Below are positions 1 to 6,894 of a stretch of DNA of 9,334 bases, piece by piece. The DNA is from Immundisolibacteraceae bacterium. GTDB lineage: Bacteria > Pseudomonadota > Gammaproteobacteria > Immundisolibacterales > Immundisolibacteraceae. The notes beneath the pieces were generated by a model. It was not told the DNA's origin and made no database searches. It was given only the letters and a program-made list of their open reading frames with translations. Made by a program: the position numbers and the translations under genes. Every line of letters begins with the position of its first letter. The first letter of the stretch is position 1. The stretch covers positions 1 through 9,334 of the forward strand of contig JAESTY010000022.1 of assembly GCA_016763355.1 (NCBI GenBank), read 5' to 3'.

Positions 1-420
1 ACTGAGCTTGTCTTCTTCAACCAGAATGGCTTCTGTTGACAGGCCGACATTGAACTTTATTTCGTCGAGACCCTGGAAATTCGTCGGATCGGATACCGCA
101 ACATAGAGGCGTTGGCCTCTTTTATAGAGAGGTAGTGAATGGTGTTTGCGGATTAGTTTTTCGCCAACTAGCTTGGTCGCCGCCATTTCCAGATCTAATG
201 AATCTAGATCAAATACCGGAATACCAAAATCCGCAGACGCGCAGACGGCAATCGCTTTAGCTTCAACAAGTTTTTGGGTAACCAGGTGGGAAACAAACGG
301 AATTTTTTCTTTGCCGGCAGCAGTGAGGGCTGTTTCCGCTACGGCTTCCTCTATAAGACCTTCATCGACAAGTTTTCGGGCCAGACCGGTCAGGATAACC
401 GTGGGGTTGGCTGTTGCCAT
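1..420 (-). CDS. pilB: Type IV pilus assembly ATPase PilB, N-terminal part (cut by window edge)
   Basis: PilB is the cytoplasmic hexameric ATPase that powers type IV pilus extension. Only the first 140 codons are present, reading leftwards out of the window. They start MATANPTVILTGLARKLVDE and cover the GspE/MshE N-terminal (T2SSE_N) domain. Recognisable PilB segments are FGIPVFDLDSLDLE, KLIRKHHSLPLYKRG, VAVSDPTNFQGLDEIKF and TEAILVEEDKL, which closely follow the pseudomonad-type PilB pattern. The Walker A/B ATPase core lies outside the window. The ATG at 420-418 is supported by an AAGGA ribosome-binding site at 434-430 with a 9-base gap. The glycosyltransferase gene lies upstream on the same strand, with an 87-base gap and no clear terminator between them, so partial co-transcription is possible. 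This is the core-genome anchor of the window, and the accessory genes sit directly upstream of it. Confidence 0.93.
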   Translation of the reverse strand, partial: MATANPTVILTGLARKLVDEGLIEEAVAETALTAAGKEKIPFVSHLVTQKLVEAKAIAVCASADFGIPVFDLDSLDLEMAATKLVGEKLIRKHHSLPLYKRGQRLYVAVSDPTNFQGLDEIKFNVGLSTEAILVEEDKLS

Positions 421-429
421 TACGCTCTA

Positions 430-434
430 TCCTT
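430..434 (-). promoter_or_regulatory. Ribosome-binding site of pilB
   Basis: AAGGA on the minus strand, 9 bases before the pilB ATG at 420. It fixes that start codon. A TATAGT at 468-463 could be a -10 element for a pilB promoter, but no good -35 partner is visible, so I do not call a promoter. Confidence 0.65.
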
Positions 435-507
435 AATTTAAGTGCTCGAGAAAGTTTGCGCAACTATATCAAGGGATTAGCGGCAAATCGACTTTTAAAG
501 TTCAATA

Positions 508-1398
508 TTAATCGTCTTGGGTGTCGAGTCGGGCATAAAGCAACATGGTGATTTGCTCGGATACCAGGCCTATTAGGAAAATTGTTACTGCAGAAACAAT
601 TAAAGTAACACCCATGTTGGTGAATCGGCCGTCGGAGAGGTAAGTGTAGGTATAGTAACTTAGCCCTATAAATGCCTGAAATAATGCGATCGGAAAAAAT
701 ATTTTTAATGGTGAATAAAGGGTCGTTAATTTAAAAATAATGAGTAGAAATCGAATTCCATCATGAATCGGACGTATATGGCTTTTCCCTTCTCGCTTGT
801 TGACAGCTACTGGAACATAAGCAACGTTGTAGCCGCTGCGAAAAAAAGCCATCGTGATTGTTGATGGGTAGGAAAAACCATTAGGTAAGAGGGGCAAGAA
901 TTGGCGAAATTTTTTCGCATTGACAGCCCGCATACCGCTAGTTAAATCGATTATTTTCTGTCCGGTTACCAGGCTGGCAAATTTGTTATAGAAAACATTG
1001 GCTAGACCTCTGGCCAGGTTTGCCTGAGATGAAAAATCCCGAGATGCTATGGTCATGTCGTATCCGGAATTAAGTTTTTCGATAAGTAGGCCGATGGAGG
1101 CGGGAGTATGTTGGCCATCGGCATCCATCATTATCAGGTACTCTCCAGAAGCCGCCATTGCACCACTTTTTATGGCGGCCCCGTTACCTTTTGAATAGGG
1201 GTGGTGGACATGTATTACCGAGTTTCTGAAACAGATTTGCGGTGTCTCATCGTCGGAGCCATCGTCGACGACAAAGATCTCAGCTGCTGGGTGTAGTTGG
1301 CGTAATTCGGGTAATAGTTTGCTCAATGTTTTGCCCTCATTTTTCGCGGGCAAAATTAAGCTGATGGATGGTTTGTAATCTGTGCCTTGGCTAGTCAT
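508..1398 (-). CDS. Family 2 glycosyltransferase, polyprenol-phosphate sugar synthase type, with two C-terminal membrane helices
   Basis: Inverting GT-A glycosyltransferase of the DPM/DPG-synthase-like group (296 aa). Members move a sugar from a nucleotide sugar to polyprenyl phosphate, or otherwise feed cell-surface glycan assembly at the inner membrane. Visible motifs are LILPAKNEG at about 14-22, VVDDGSDD at 43-50 (nucleotide binding), KGNGAAIKSG at 70-79, the DxD-type metal site DADGQH at 92-97, and DLTSGMRAV at 151-159. Two hydrophobic segments at about 232-252 and 263-288 anchor the C-terminus, as in GtrB/DPM-like enzymes. The ATG at 1398-1396 fits the family N-terminus, although the ribosome-binding site is poor. 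The gene faces away from the membrane phosphatase-fold gene at 1573 and reads towards pilB. Sugar and acceptor cannot be read from the sequence. The context suggests a surface or pilus glycan that could carry the phosphonate made by the operon on the right. Confidence 0.9.
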   Translation of the reverse strand: MTSQGTDYKPSISLILPAKNEGKTLSKLLPELRQLHPAAEIFVVDDGSDDETPQICFRNSVIHVHHPYSKGNGAAIKSGAMAASGEYLIMMDADGQHTPASIGLLIEKLNSGYDMTIASRDFSSQANLARGLANVFYNKFASLVTGQKIIDLTSGMRAVNAKKFRQFLPLLPNGFSYPSTITMAFFRSGYNVAYVPVAVNKREGKSHIRPIHDGIRFLLIIFKLTTLYSPLKIFFPIALFQAFIGLSYYTYTYLSDGRFTNMGVTLIVSAVTIFLIGLVSEQITMLLYARLDTQDD

Positions 1399-1525
1399 GA
1401 ATGATTTTCGATGCTTTTTTGAAGGTAATAAGTTAGTAGAACAGCTTATCTATTTTATCGCTACTCGCTTCCAACAAAAGGGCGTTTATCCGGTTCGTGT
1501 AATTCAAAGTGGGAGGACTTATCGC

Positions 1526-1540
1526 GGCATACAATATGCC
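1526..1540. repeat. Perfect 6-bp inverted repeat with 3-base spacer (GGCATA-CAA-TATGCC)
   Basis: GGCATA at 1526-1531 and its exact reverse complement TATGCC at 1535-1540 flank CAA. It lies 33 bases before the TTG start at 1573. In RNA it would form a short hairpin just downstream of the GGGAGGA at 1511-1517, and it would bury the ATG at 1536-1538. It could be a regulator operator, a 5'-leader hairpin, or chance. A 6-bp arm alone is weak evidence. Confidence 0.4.
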
Positions 1541-1558
1541 AGTGATTCCCATAATCCT

Positions 1559-1562
1559 GGAG
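1559..1562 (+). promoter_or_regulatory. Ribosome-binding site supporting the TTG start at 1573
   Basis: GGAG lies 10 bases before TTG 1573. Upstream in that frame there are stops at 1543-1545 (TGA) and 1552-1554 (TAA). No ATG or GTG occurs before the first membrane helix begins, so TTG is the only reasonable start. Confidence 0.5.
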
Positions 1563-1572
1563 CTTTCGTGAG

Positions 1573-3312
1573 TTGGGTTCAAAAAATCAAAAAAATGTAG
1601 TCTTAGTGCTGGTACTGGCTGCAGTTCTAGCTACAAACCTATTCGTTTTAACACCATTGGGTATCTATTTAGGCAATAGTGGCGAGTTCATAACGCCCCT
1701 TCTAAAACTGCTCGCCTGGTGGGCTTTGCCATCGATAGTCACACTGCTAGTTTTAGTAGTTGTCGGAATAGTTATCCCTGCTAGCTGGCACCAACCGTAT
1801 ATAGTCCTGTTGGCTAACTTGAGCTTGCTCATTTGGTTTCAGAGCAGTCTTCTGGTGTGGGATTATGGGCTGCTGGATGGCCGCAATATTGAGTGGGCGT
1901 CGTTCGTGTGGCGAGGTTGGATAGATGGCACGATTTGGGCTCTAGTGCTCACCGTAGGGATGGTTTTTTCACGAAGGCTTTTCCCGATAGTCGCTCAAGC
2001 GGCTGTATTGTTATTTATCGTTCAGTCGATACAGGCCTGTTACGGAATCTACAATGTTTATGACCAGCAAATGCCCGAGGCGAAAGTTAACCAGGCTGGT
2101 GTGCTCACAAACATCGCCAATTTTTCAGCTCAAAGCAATGTTCTGCATATCGTGCTCGATGGGTTTCAATCAGACTTTTTTGATGAGTTGATCCACCACC
2201 AGCAGATCGGTGCGGGCTATCGGCACGATCTGTCAGGATTCACTTTCTATCGCCAGACGCTAGGCATATTTCCGTACACCCGTTTCGCAGTGCCTGCCTA
2301 TTTGAGTGGTCAAATATATAAAAACGACCAACCTAAAAATGAATTTATTGGTCAGGCAATTGCTGGCAAATCTATTTTCAATGTTGCCAGTGCAGCCGGC
2401 ATGGAACTGGATATCGCCAGCCATGAATATTGGGCGCCGCTATACGCGATGGCTAACCATACCAATAGCTATGTTATTCCTGAAGGCGGACATGGCACAG
2501 AGTTTGAGTTCAGACTTGTTAATACAGCAAAGCTAATTGATCTCGCCTTATTTCGCGTTGCGCCCCATTTTTTAAAGCAGAAAATATATGACAACCAGCG
2601 TTGGTTACTCACCCCTTTGGTGATGGATACCGAGTACCTGCAGTTCCATTATTTTTCCCATACCCAGTTTCTTAACGAGGTCACGGCTGGTATGAGCGTT
2701 GACCGCAGCAGCCCGACCTATAAATACCTTCATGTGATGAATACACACAATCCTATGGTGGTAGATGAGGATTGCCACTATGCAGGAAGGGCCCTGCAGA
2801 CCAATCGAACTACGTTGTTGATTCAGTCAAAATGTACACTTGACACGGTGGTGGCGTTGCTGGAAAGGATGAAACAACTGGGTGTTTACGAAAATACTTT
2901 AATTATTCTTCATGGTGACCATGGAGGGTGGGTGGCACATCGTGACTATCAGCCCAAACAAGTAAATAAGTACGAGGACATTCCCTTCTGGGCGGTGTCG
3001 CTTGGTTCACCGTTGTTGGCGATTAAGCCCCCTGGAGTAGGCGGACAAATAGTTATTTCTGATCGTCTAGCTTCGCTGACTGATATTGCCGATACGGTGG
3101 CCGATATTATGGGTTGGTCACAAAAATTCCAGGGGGAGTCCCTGATTGGGACAGCAGGAGTTGAGCCGAGAAGCCGATATTTTTATAACTATTATTGGCA
3201 GCGGGATGCGTGGGCTACGGACTACACAGGGCCGGTTCAGGAGTACGAAGTATCGGGTAATCACTATGAAACCGCCTGGGTCCCTAGAAGGGTATTTAAA
3301 CCACCGCAGTAA
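1573..3312 (+). CDS. Membrane-anchored alkaline-phosphatase/sulfatase-superfamily protein (LtaS/EptA-like layout)
   Basis: A 579-aa protein with about five hydrophobic segments (about 9-30, 48-70, 75-97, 117-133, 137-158) followed by an extracytoplasmic alkaline-phosphatase-fold domain from about 185. This is the layout of LtaS and of EptA/PptA phosphoethanolamine transferases. Metal and active-site motifs include VLHIVLDGFQSD at 190-201 (D196), FPYTRFAVPAYLSG at 233-246 with T236 a candidate nucleophile, THNP at 391-394 and HGDHGG at 447-452 (D449, H450). The family includes sulfatases, phosphodiesterases and phospho-group transferases, so the exact reaction is open. Given the 2-HEP pathway alongside, transfer of a phosphonate or phospho-alcohol group onto a periplasmic glycan, lipid or pilin is a reasonable inference, as is hydrolysis. 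The start is TTG with GGAG 10 bases upstream. The second to eighth codons contain A6 and A7 runs (1581-1586, 1589-1595). The gene converges on the YidC-like gene with a 27-base gap and no strong terminator. Confidence 0.8.
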   Translation: MGSKNQKNVVLVLVLAAVLATNLFVLTPLGIYLGNSGEFITPLLKLLAWWALPSIVTLLVLVVVGIVIPASWHQPYIVLLANLSLLIWFQSSLLVWDYGLLDGRNIEWASFVWRGWIDGTIWALVLTVGMVFSRRLFPIVAQAAVLLFIVQSIQACYGIYNVYDQQMPEAKVNQAGVLTNIANFSAQSNVLHIVLDGFQSDFFDELIHHQQIGAGYRHDLSGFTFYRQTLGIFPYTRFAVPAYLSGQIYKNDQPKNEFIGQAIAGKSIFNVASAAGMELDIASHEYWAPLYAMANHTNSYVIPEGGHGTEFEFRLVNTAKLIDLALFRVAPHFLKQKIYDNQRWLLTPLVMDTEYLQFHYFSHTQFLNEVTAGMSVDRSSPTYKYLHVMNTHNPMVVDEDCHYAGRALQTNRTTLLIQSKCTLDTVVALLERMKQLGVYENTLIILHGDHGGWVAHRDYQPKQVNKYEDIPFWAVSLGSPLLAIKPPGVGGQIVISDRLASLTDIADTVADIMGWSQKFQGESLIGTAGVEPRSRYFYNYYWQRDAWATDYTGPVQEYEVSGNHYETAWVPRRVFKPPQ

Positions 3313-3339
3313 GGCTTCACTTGGGTAGTACTGCCACCG

Positions 3340-4590
3340 CTATATCTTTAGCCAATGCTGTTGAAAGGTATGAAAAATATTAGTCGACAGCCAGTAGAGC
3401 ACCATGGCTGCTGGAAATGAATAAAAGACTACTAAAAATGCTGCAGCCATCAAGTATAGGTTGCGCTTTTGTCGCCGCACCTCACTTACAGTGGCATAGC
3501 GGTTGCTGAAAAGCGCGGTGGCCAGGACGGTTACTAGGGTCATAAGTAACGGCAGCAGGTTTACGTTCGAGCCCAGAAATGGCAAGGCCTGGTTGAGGAC
3601 GATAATCACATCGGGATAGGCTAGATCGCTAATCCAGAAAAAAGCTTGCCCATCCAATTGGGGCATCTCTGCAAGTGCATTAAATACCGCTATTAAGACA
3701 GGTATCTGTATAAGCGAGCCGCTAATAGGCTTTAGGGCATAAAAAGGTGAGACGCCTATATTACTGTGTGCAGCCATTAGCCGGTTATGGGCATCTTCAC
3801 CGCTAAATTCGGCCTTGATGGTTGCCAGTTTTGGAGCCAGCTGTGCCTGAATCTTACTTACCTGGCGCTGCAGTTCTACGGTTTTGATACTCACTGGTAG
3901 CAGTAGTACCTTGATAAACAGACTCAGCAGTACAATGGCCCATCCCCAGTTGCTCACCAGATGTGCCTGTATTCCTACTAACGTGGCTTCAATAACTTTA
4001 CTCAGCCAGGCAAATGGTGCCCATAGGTGGGAATAGCGAAGCTGGTCGAATGGTAGCGGTGGTGATAGGCCTGAAACAGAGATACCTGGGGATGAAGTAA
4101 ACAAAGTGAGTTGGTTTTTGAAAATAATCCTGGCTCGCACATTATCTAGGTTGACGCTTAAGGGGGGGTCTAATTGGAGCTGTCCTTCAATTACTCGTAG
4201 GGTAAGGCTAGGTGCGCTTACCAACAGAACCATGAATCGCCCGACAGCTGCGAACCATTGTTGATCCTCTAGCACGATTTTTTCGTTGGTGGTTATTTGC
4301 TCGATAGATCGCTGATTTATCAGATAGTAGCTAACTGATTGATAGAAGGTGGCAAGGCCAGAAAAATTGAATTTTTCTCGTATTTGATCATCGACAAACA
4401 TGCCTGGTGATGCCAATAGATCCGCAAAATGTTCCCGGTCTAAACTGTCGGCAGGTGTCGCATTTGCGATATTAGCTATCCAGATTAGTATCCATGTTGC
4501 CAGTCCAAAAACTTTTTTTCGGTGAGTACGGGCTTGTTGGCTCGCCCAGGCATTGGTGGCATCTGTGCGGTGCAAAAAAGTTGAAACCAC
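3340..4590 (-). CDS. YidC/Oxa1-family membrane protein insertase, reduced accessory paralogue
   Basis: YidC/Oxa1 proteins insert and fold inner-membrane proteins, alone or with Sec. Read from GTG 4590, the protein has 416 aa. It has an N-terminal signal-anchor (RTHRKK, then a hydrophobic stretch at about 27-43, with a possible ANA|TP cut near 44). A shortened periplasmic region of about 165 residues follows, including QQWFAAVGRF at 110-119, which matches the gW-amlQhYF segment of YidC. The Oxa1 core starts at NWGW (214-217), with further helices near 290-308, 344-362 and 378-402. The groove residue that is Arg366 in E. coli YidC is Lys227 here (FIKVLLLP). E. coli YidC is about 548 aa with a much larger P1 domain, so this is not the housekeeping copy. 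GTG 4590 is one base after the restored stop of the upstream gene (TAAAGTG), implying translational coupling. A longer reading from TTG 4674 would overlap the upstream gene's displaced C-terminus and adds unconvincing sequence. Its role here may be insertion of a cluster membrane enzyme. Confidence 0.87.
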   Translation of the reverse strand: MVSTFLHRTDATNAWASQQARTHRKKVFGLATWILIWIANIANATPADSLDREHFADLLASPGMFVDDQIREKFNFSGLATFYQSVSYYLINQRSIEQITTNEKIVLEDQQWFAAVGRFMVLLVSAPSLTLRVIEGQLQLDPPLSVNLDNVRARIIFKNQLTLFTSSPGISVSGLSPPLPFDQLRYSHLWAPFAWLSKVIEATLVGIQAHLVSNWGWAIVLLSLFIKVLLLPVSIKTVELQRQVSKIQAQLAPKLATIKAEFSGEDAHNRLMAAHSNIGVSPFYALKPISGSLIQIPVLIAVFNALAEMPQLDGQAFFWISDLAYPDVIIVLNQALPFLGSNVNLLPLLMTLVTVLATALFSNRYATVSEVRRQKRNLYLMAAAFLVVFYSFPAAMVLYWLSTNIFHTFQQHWLKI

Positions 4591-4591
4591 T

Positions 4592-4726
4592 TTAGTTGTT
4601 CTTGAGCAGGTTGATGAGGTAGTCCGCACCGACCTGGTCAGAATTACCCAGGTTAAAGACGTGATCAGAAGCAAGCTTCGCGGGCATCTTTAAACCCATA
4701 TCTTCAGGTAATGTGATCTGGCGATC
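4592..4726 (-). pseudogene. Displaced C-terminus of the glycerophosphotransferase-like gene (out of frame)
   Basis: In a different frame from the gene at 4690-5715, the minus strand from 4726 reads DRQITLPEDMGLKMPAK, then SDHVFNLGNSDQVGADYLIN, and ends LLKNN with TAA at 4594-4592. The segment VFNLGNSDQVGADYL is the typical C-terminal helix of CDP-glycerol glycerophosphotransferase-family proteins. The open frame at 4690-5715 lacks this segment and instead ends in an unrelated tail (IARSHYLKIWV). This frame meets a TGA at 4729-4727 just upstream, so the switch between frames must lie between about 4729 and 4690. Restoring the frame gives about 374 aa and puts the stop one base before the YidC-like start. 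Confidence 0.72.
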
Positions 4727-4729
4727 TCA
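4690..4729 (-). other. Inferred frameshift interval in the glycerophosphotransferase-like gene
   Basis: The upstream reading frame ends at TAA 4692-4690. The downstream family-like frame is closed by TGA at 4729-4727. The indel must therefore lie in this interval, and a single lost base near 4728-4725 would be enough (GTT GA? GAT CGC). There is no homopolymer at the spot, which makes a simple run-length sequencing error less likely. The joined C-terminal linker looks somewhat short for the family, so a larger deletion not divisible by three is also possible. Confidence 0.65.
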
Positions 4730-5715
4730 ACACTCAGCACTTGACCAATTTGGTTGCGGATAGCCGACTCAAAGGGTTCTAACTTGATATCTAAATAGTG
4801 GCGATTGTTAACTTTTTTAGGCGTGTCGACAAACAAAACTGGTTTGTTAAGCCCTAAGGCATATTCGAGAGCGGCTCCAGACCAATCACTGATCATTATC
4901 TGCGATTGGTGCAAGGAGGTTTGACTAATCAGGCTGTCTTCGCAGACAAAATTAGGGTTCTCGTGGTGTTTTTTAAGTATAGGATGAATGCTTTTCGGGT
5001 TCAGTTTGATGGTCTGTGGATGGGGCCGTAGCGTAATGCGATAGCCCCGCTCGAGACATTGATCAATGATGGTCAGCGCGAGTCCTGATTCGATTAGTGC
5101 CTGTTCGCCCCAGGTTGGAGCAAGCAATACGTGGTTACTGTTGCCATTCGTTGATGTGTCTGCTTGGTGCGCTGTTTTCGCGGATGCAATTAGCGTGTCA
5201 AGACGACTGTAACCATGCTCGACTAAGTTTTTTGCTGCTAATCCATATTTATTCTCCAGGGCACGAATTTCTGCCACGTGGTGAGGGCCAGCACAAAAAA
5301 TAGTGTCGTAATGGTCGAAAGCTCCGTGTCGGTAGGCCATGTGCAGGCTCATCAGGGCGTGTTGAACATAGATATAATGGACCTTATGTCTGGAACGCTT
5401 AACCTGAAATTGGTGAAGATCGGGCATGGTCATTACCAGGAAGTCTGTCTCGATATTTTCGAATACCCAGTTGCGGACATGGCCTGATCCGATGACGAAG
5501 CTGTGATAATTATCGTGTTGAAACTGGATTCCTGGATCTAGTCCATCAGAGCTCAGGTAGCAAATAGGAATATCTGTTTGAGAGAGAATTGTTTGAATTA
5601 ATCCACTCAGATTAGGCCAGTAATTTTTCCCTTCAGAATAAAAAGTGAGCCGACGCTGGCCTTTCGGTAGTTGGGTTAGTCTTATCGCGGCTAGTAGATG
5701 GTTTAGAACAGCCAT
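4690..5715 (-). CDS. CDP-glycerol glycerophosphotransferase-like protein (Glyphos_transf/TagB-TagF family), C-terminus frameshifted
   Basis: Members of this GT-B family move a phospho-alcohol from a CDP-linked donor to a glycan or teichoic acid acceptor at the cytoplasmic face of the membrane. Family features in the 341 readable residues are YVQHALMS at 116-123 (the HG-like motif region), YDTIFCAGPHH at 136-146, VLLAPTWGE at 196-204, RPHPQ at 230-234 (catalytic-type His), and ISDWSGAALEYALGLNKPVLF at 275-295, the SDxSS-like motif. PKKVNN follows at 299-304. The final residues (about 331-341) are out of frame, and the true C-terminus is readable down to 4592. It follows the phosphonoacetaldehyde reductase gene after 12 bases. 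The likely job is attaching a CMP-activated phosphonate (2-HEP) or a phospho-alcohol to a surface polymer. The substrate is inferred from context only. With the frameshift the protein may be unstable or inactive. Confidence 0.8.
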   Translation of the reverse strand: MAVLNHLLAAIRLTQLPKGQRRLTFYSEGKNYWPNLSGLIQTILSQTDIPICYLSSDGLDPGIQFQHDNYHSFVIGSGHVRNWVFENIETDFLVMTMPDLHQFQVKRSRHKVHYIYVQHALMSLHMAYRHGAFDHYDTIFCAGPHHVAEIRALENKYGLAAKNLVEHGYSRLDTLIASAKTAHQADTSTNGNSNHVLLAPTWGEQALIESGLALTIIDQCLERGYRITLRPHPQTIKLNPKSIHPILKKHHENPNFVCEDSLISQTSLHQSQIMISDWSGAALEYALGLNKPVLFVDTPKKVNNRHYLDIKLEPFESAIRNQIGQVLSVEIARSHYLKIWV

Positions 5716-5727
5716 TAGAAATGTGTG

Positions 5728-6882
5728 CTAATCAAAATACGGGTTGTCTAGCATTGCGCTAATAATTTGATGGATATCGGTACTGGAAATTGTTACCGGG
5801 TTGTTTTTAAGTCTCTCAAGATTGACGTTGTCGGCGATAAGTTGTATTGCCTTTTCCCCTTCAATACCCAATTGGCGCAGTGATGACTGCAATCCGATAC
5901 TGGTTAACAGCGCGTGAAATTTTTTGCTGAAATCGGCCGGCTGAGTAATGTTGAATAACTTAACAAGGGTCTTAAAGGTAGTCTGTAGATGGTTGTGGCC
6001 TCGTGGGTCATTGAGTTTATGATTGTTGTAGTCAGCATTAAAATTAAAAAACGGCACTACGGAGAGCGCTACTGCCTGCCCATGCGGAACACCGAACGCA
6101 CTGGTGAGAATATAGGATAGGGCGTGGGGGCCGGTGGTTCGGGTTATGTTAATCGCCTGTCCTGCAAGGTGTGCAGCTGTTAGCATCTGGCGCCGGGCGT
6201 CAGGGTCAGCCTGGTTTACGCTGCGGCCGATATTAGCCAAAATTAACTCAATAGCCCGGGTAGAAAATTTCCGGCTCTGGGTTGTCGATTGGACAGACCA
6301 AAACGATTCGATCGACTGGCAAAGGGCATCAATTCCGGAAACCGCACTCTGGAAGCTCGATGCGCTTAAGGTTAGCCGTGAATCTAATATAGAGTAGTCG
6401 GGTAGCAGGGCTGGGGCGTCCACAGAGTGTTTGGTCTTCTCTATATAGAGCACTGCAAACTGGGTCGCCTCACTGCCTGAACCCGCGGTTGTGGGTACGG
6501 CAATCAGCGGGATTTCCCGGCTAATTTTATCGATCAGTAAAATATCGTTGATGTCGTCGCGAACTGAACTCATCGCTGCTGAGATCAATTTAGCCATATC
6601 GATTACGCTACCACCGCCGATGGCCACAATTACATCGGGTGAAAATGCAGTGCATTGGGCGATACCTAAGTTCACATCTGTACGTTCTGGATTGGCTGCA
6701 AAATCGCAAAATCTATTGGTTATCAGGTTATCGCACGCAGTAGCTATAGTTTCAGCAGCCTTGCTAGCAAAGAATGATTCCTTGCCGGTGACTAAAAACA
6801 CCCGTCGTGCGCTTAGATGTTCTAATTTTGCGTGCAACTGGTTAGCAGCGCTGATCTCGGAATTTAAAGGGAAAGCTGTCAT
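5728..6882 (-). CDS. phpC: Phosphonoacetaldehyde reductase (iron-type alcohol dehydrogenase family)
   Basis: Reduces phosphonoacetaldehyde to 2-hydroxyethylphosphonate with NAD(P)H; cytoplasmic. The 384-aa protein has the two-domain group III alcohol dehydrogenase layout. It shows the nucleotide-binding GGGSVID at 89-95, PTTAGSGSEAT at 130-140, D185 in GIDALCQSIESFWS, H253 in GPHALSY and H267 in VPHGQ as metal-site residues. The position that is His in most iron alcohol dehydrogenases (DxxxH) is Gln189 here; I believe Gln is common in the phosphonoacetaldehyde reductase branch but cannot check. The assignment rests mainly on this branch-like sequence and on its place directly after PEP mutase and phosphonopyruvate decarboxylase. 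It starts 12 bases after the decarboxylase stop with a weak ribosome-binding site, which suggests translational coupling. No AEP transaminase is seen, so the pathway should end at 2-HEP, not 2-aminoethylphosphonate. Confidence 0.87.
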   Translation of the reverse strand: MTAFPLNSEISAANQLHAKLEHLSARRVFLVTGKESFFASKAAETIATACDNLITNRFCDFAANPERTDVNLGIAQCTAFSPDVIVAIGGGSVIDMAKLISAAMSSVRDDINDILLIDKISREIPLIAVPTTAGSGSEATQFAVLYIEKTKHSVDAPALLPDYSILDSRLTLSASSFQSAVSGIDALCQSIESFWSVQSTTQSRKFSTRAIELILANIGRSVNQADPDARRQMLTAAHLAGQAINITRTTGPHALSYILTSAFGVPHGQAVALSVVPFFNFNADYNNHKLNDPRGHNHLQTTFKTLVKLFNITQPADFSKKFHALLTSIGLQSSLRQLGIEGEKAIQLIADNVNLERLKNNPVTISSTDIHQIISAMLDNPYFD

Positions 6883-6894
6883 TTGCTATTGCCA

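Larger units (their letters stand above)
1399..1572. promoter_or_regulatory. Divergent intergenic region between the glycosyltransferase and the membrane phosphatase-fold gene
   Basis: This 174-base spacer separates two divergent genes, so it should hold promoters for both. I see no strong sigma-70 pair on either strand; TACAAT at 1530-1535 is a possible weak -10 element for the rightward gene. It holds a perfect inverted repeat at 1526-1540 and a strong purine-rich GGGAGGA at 1511-1517. The latter has no start codon at a normal distance. The region is more AT-rich on its left side. Confidence 0.4.

Noticed and set aside
146..436. A 96-codon plus-strand open frame over pilB
   Set aside because: It is antisense to a clear PilB N-terminal domain and its own sequence is low in information (Ser/Ala rich).
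456..463. TTGCGCAA palindrome upstream of pilB
   Set aside because: An 8-base palindrome with no extension or second copy is expected by chance and does not match a regulator site I recognise.
421..507. A pilB promoter with TATAGT at 468-463
   Set aside because: No acceptable -35 box at 16-18 bases. Type IV pilus genes may also use other sigma factors, so a call would be a guess.
1382..1600. A 72-codon plus-strand frame in the divergent spacer
   Set aside because: It overlaps the start of both flanking genes, has no recognisable domain and looks like chance.
3313..3339. Possible bidirectional terminator (GGTAGTACTGCC) between the convergent genes
   Set aside because: The stem is only about four pairs with a G-U pair, and there is no T-run on either side. 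It is too weak to call.
4591..4674. A longer YidC-like protein starting at TTG 4674
   Set aside because: The extra 28 residues overlap the displaced C-terminus of the upstream gene and have no ribosome-binding site. GTG 4590 sits one base after that gene's restored stop.
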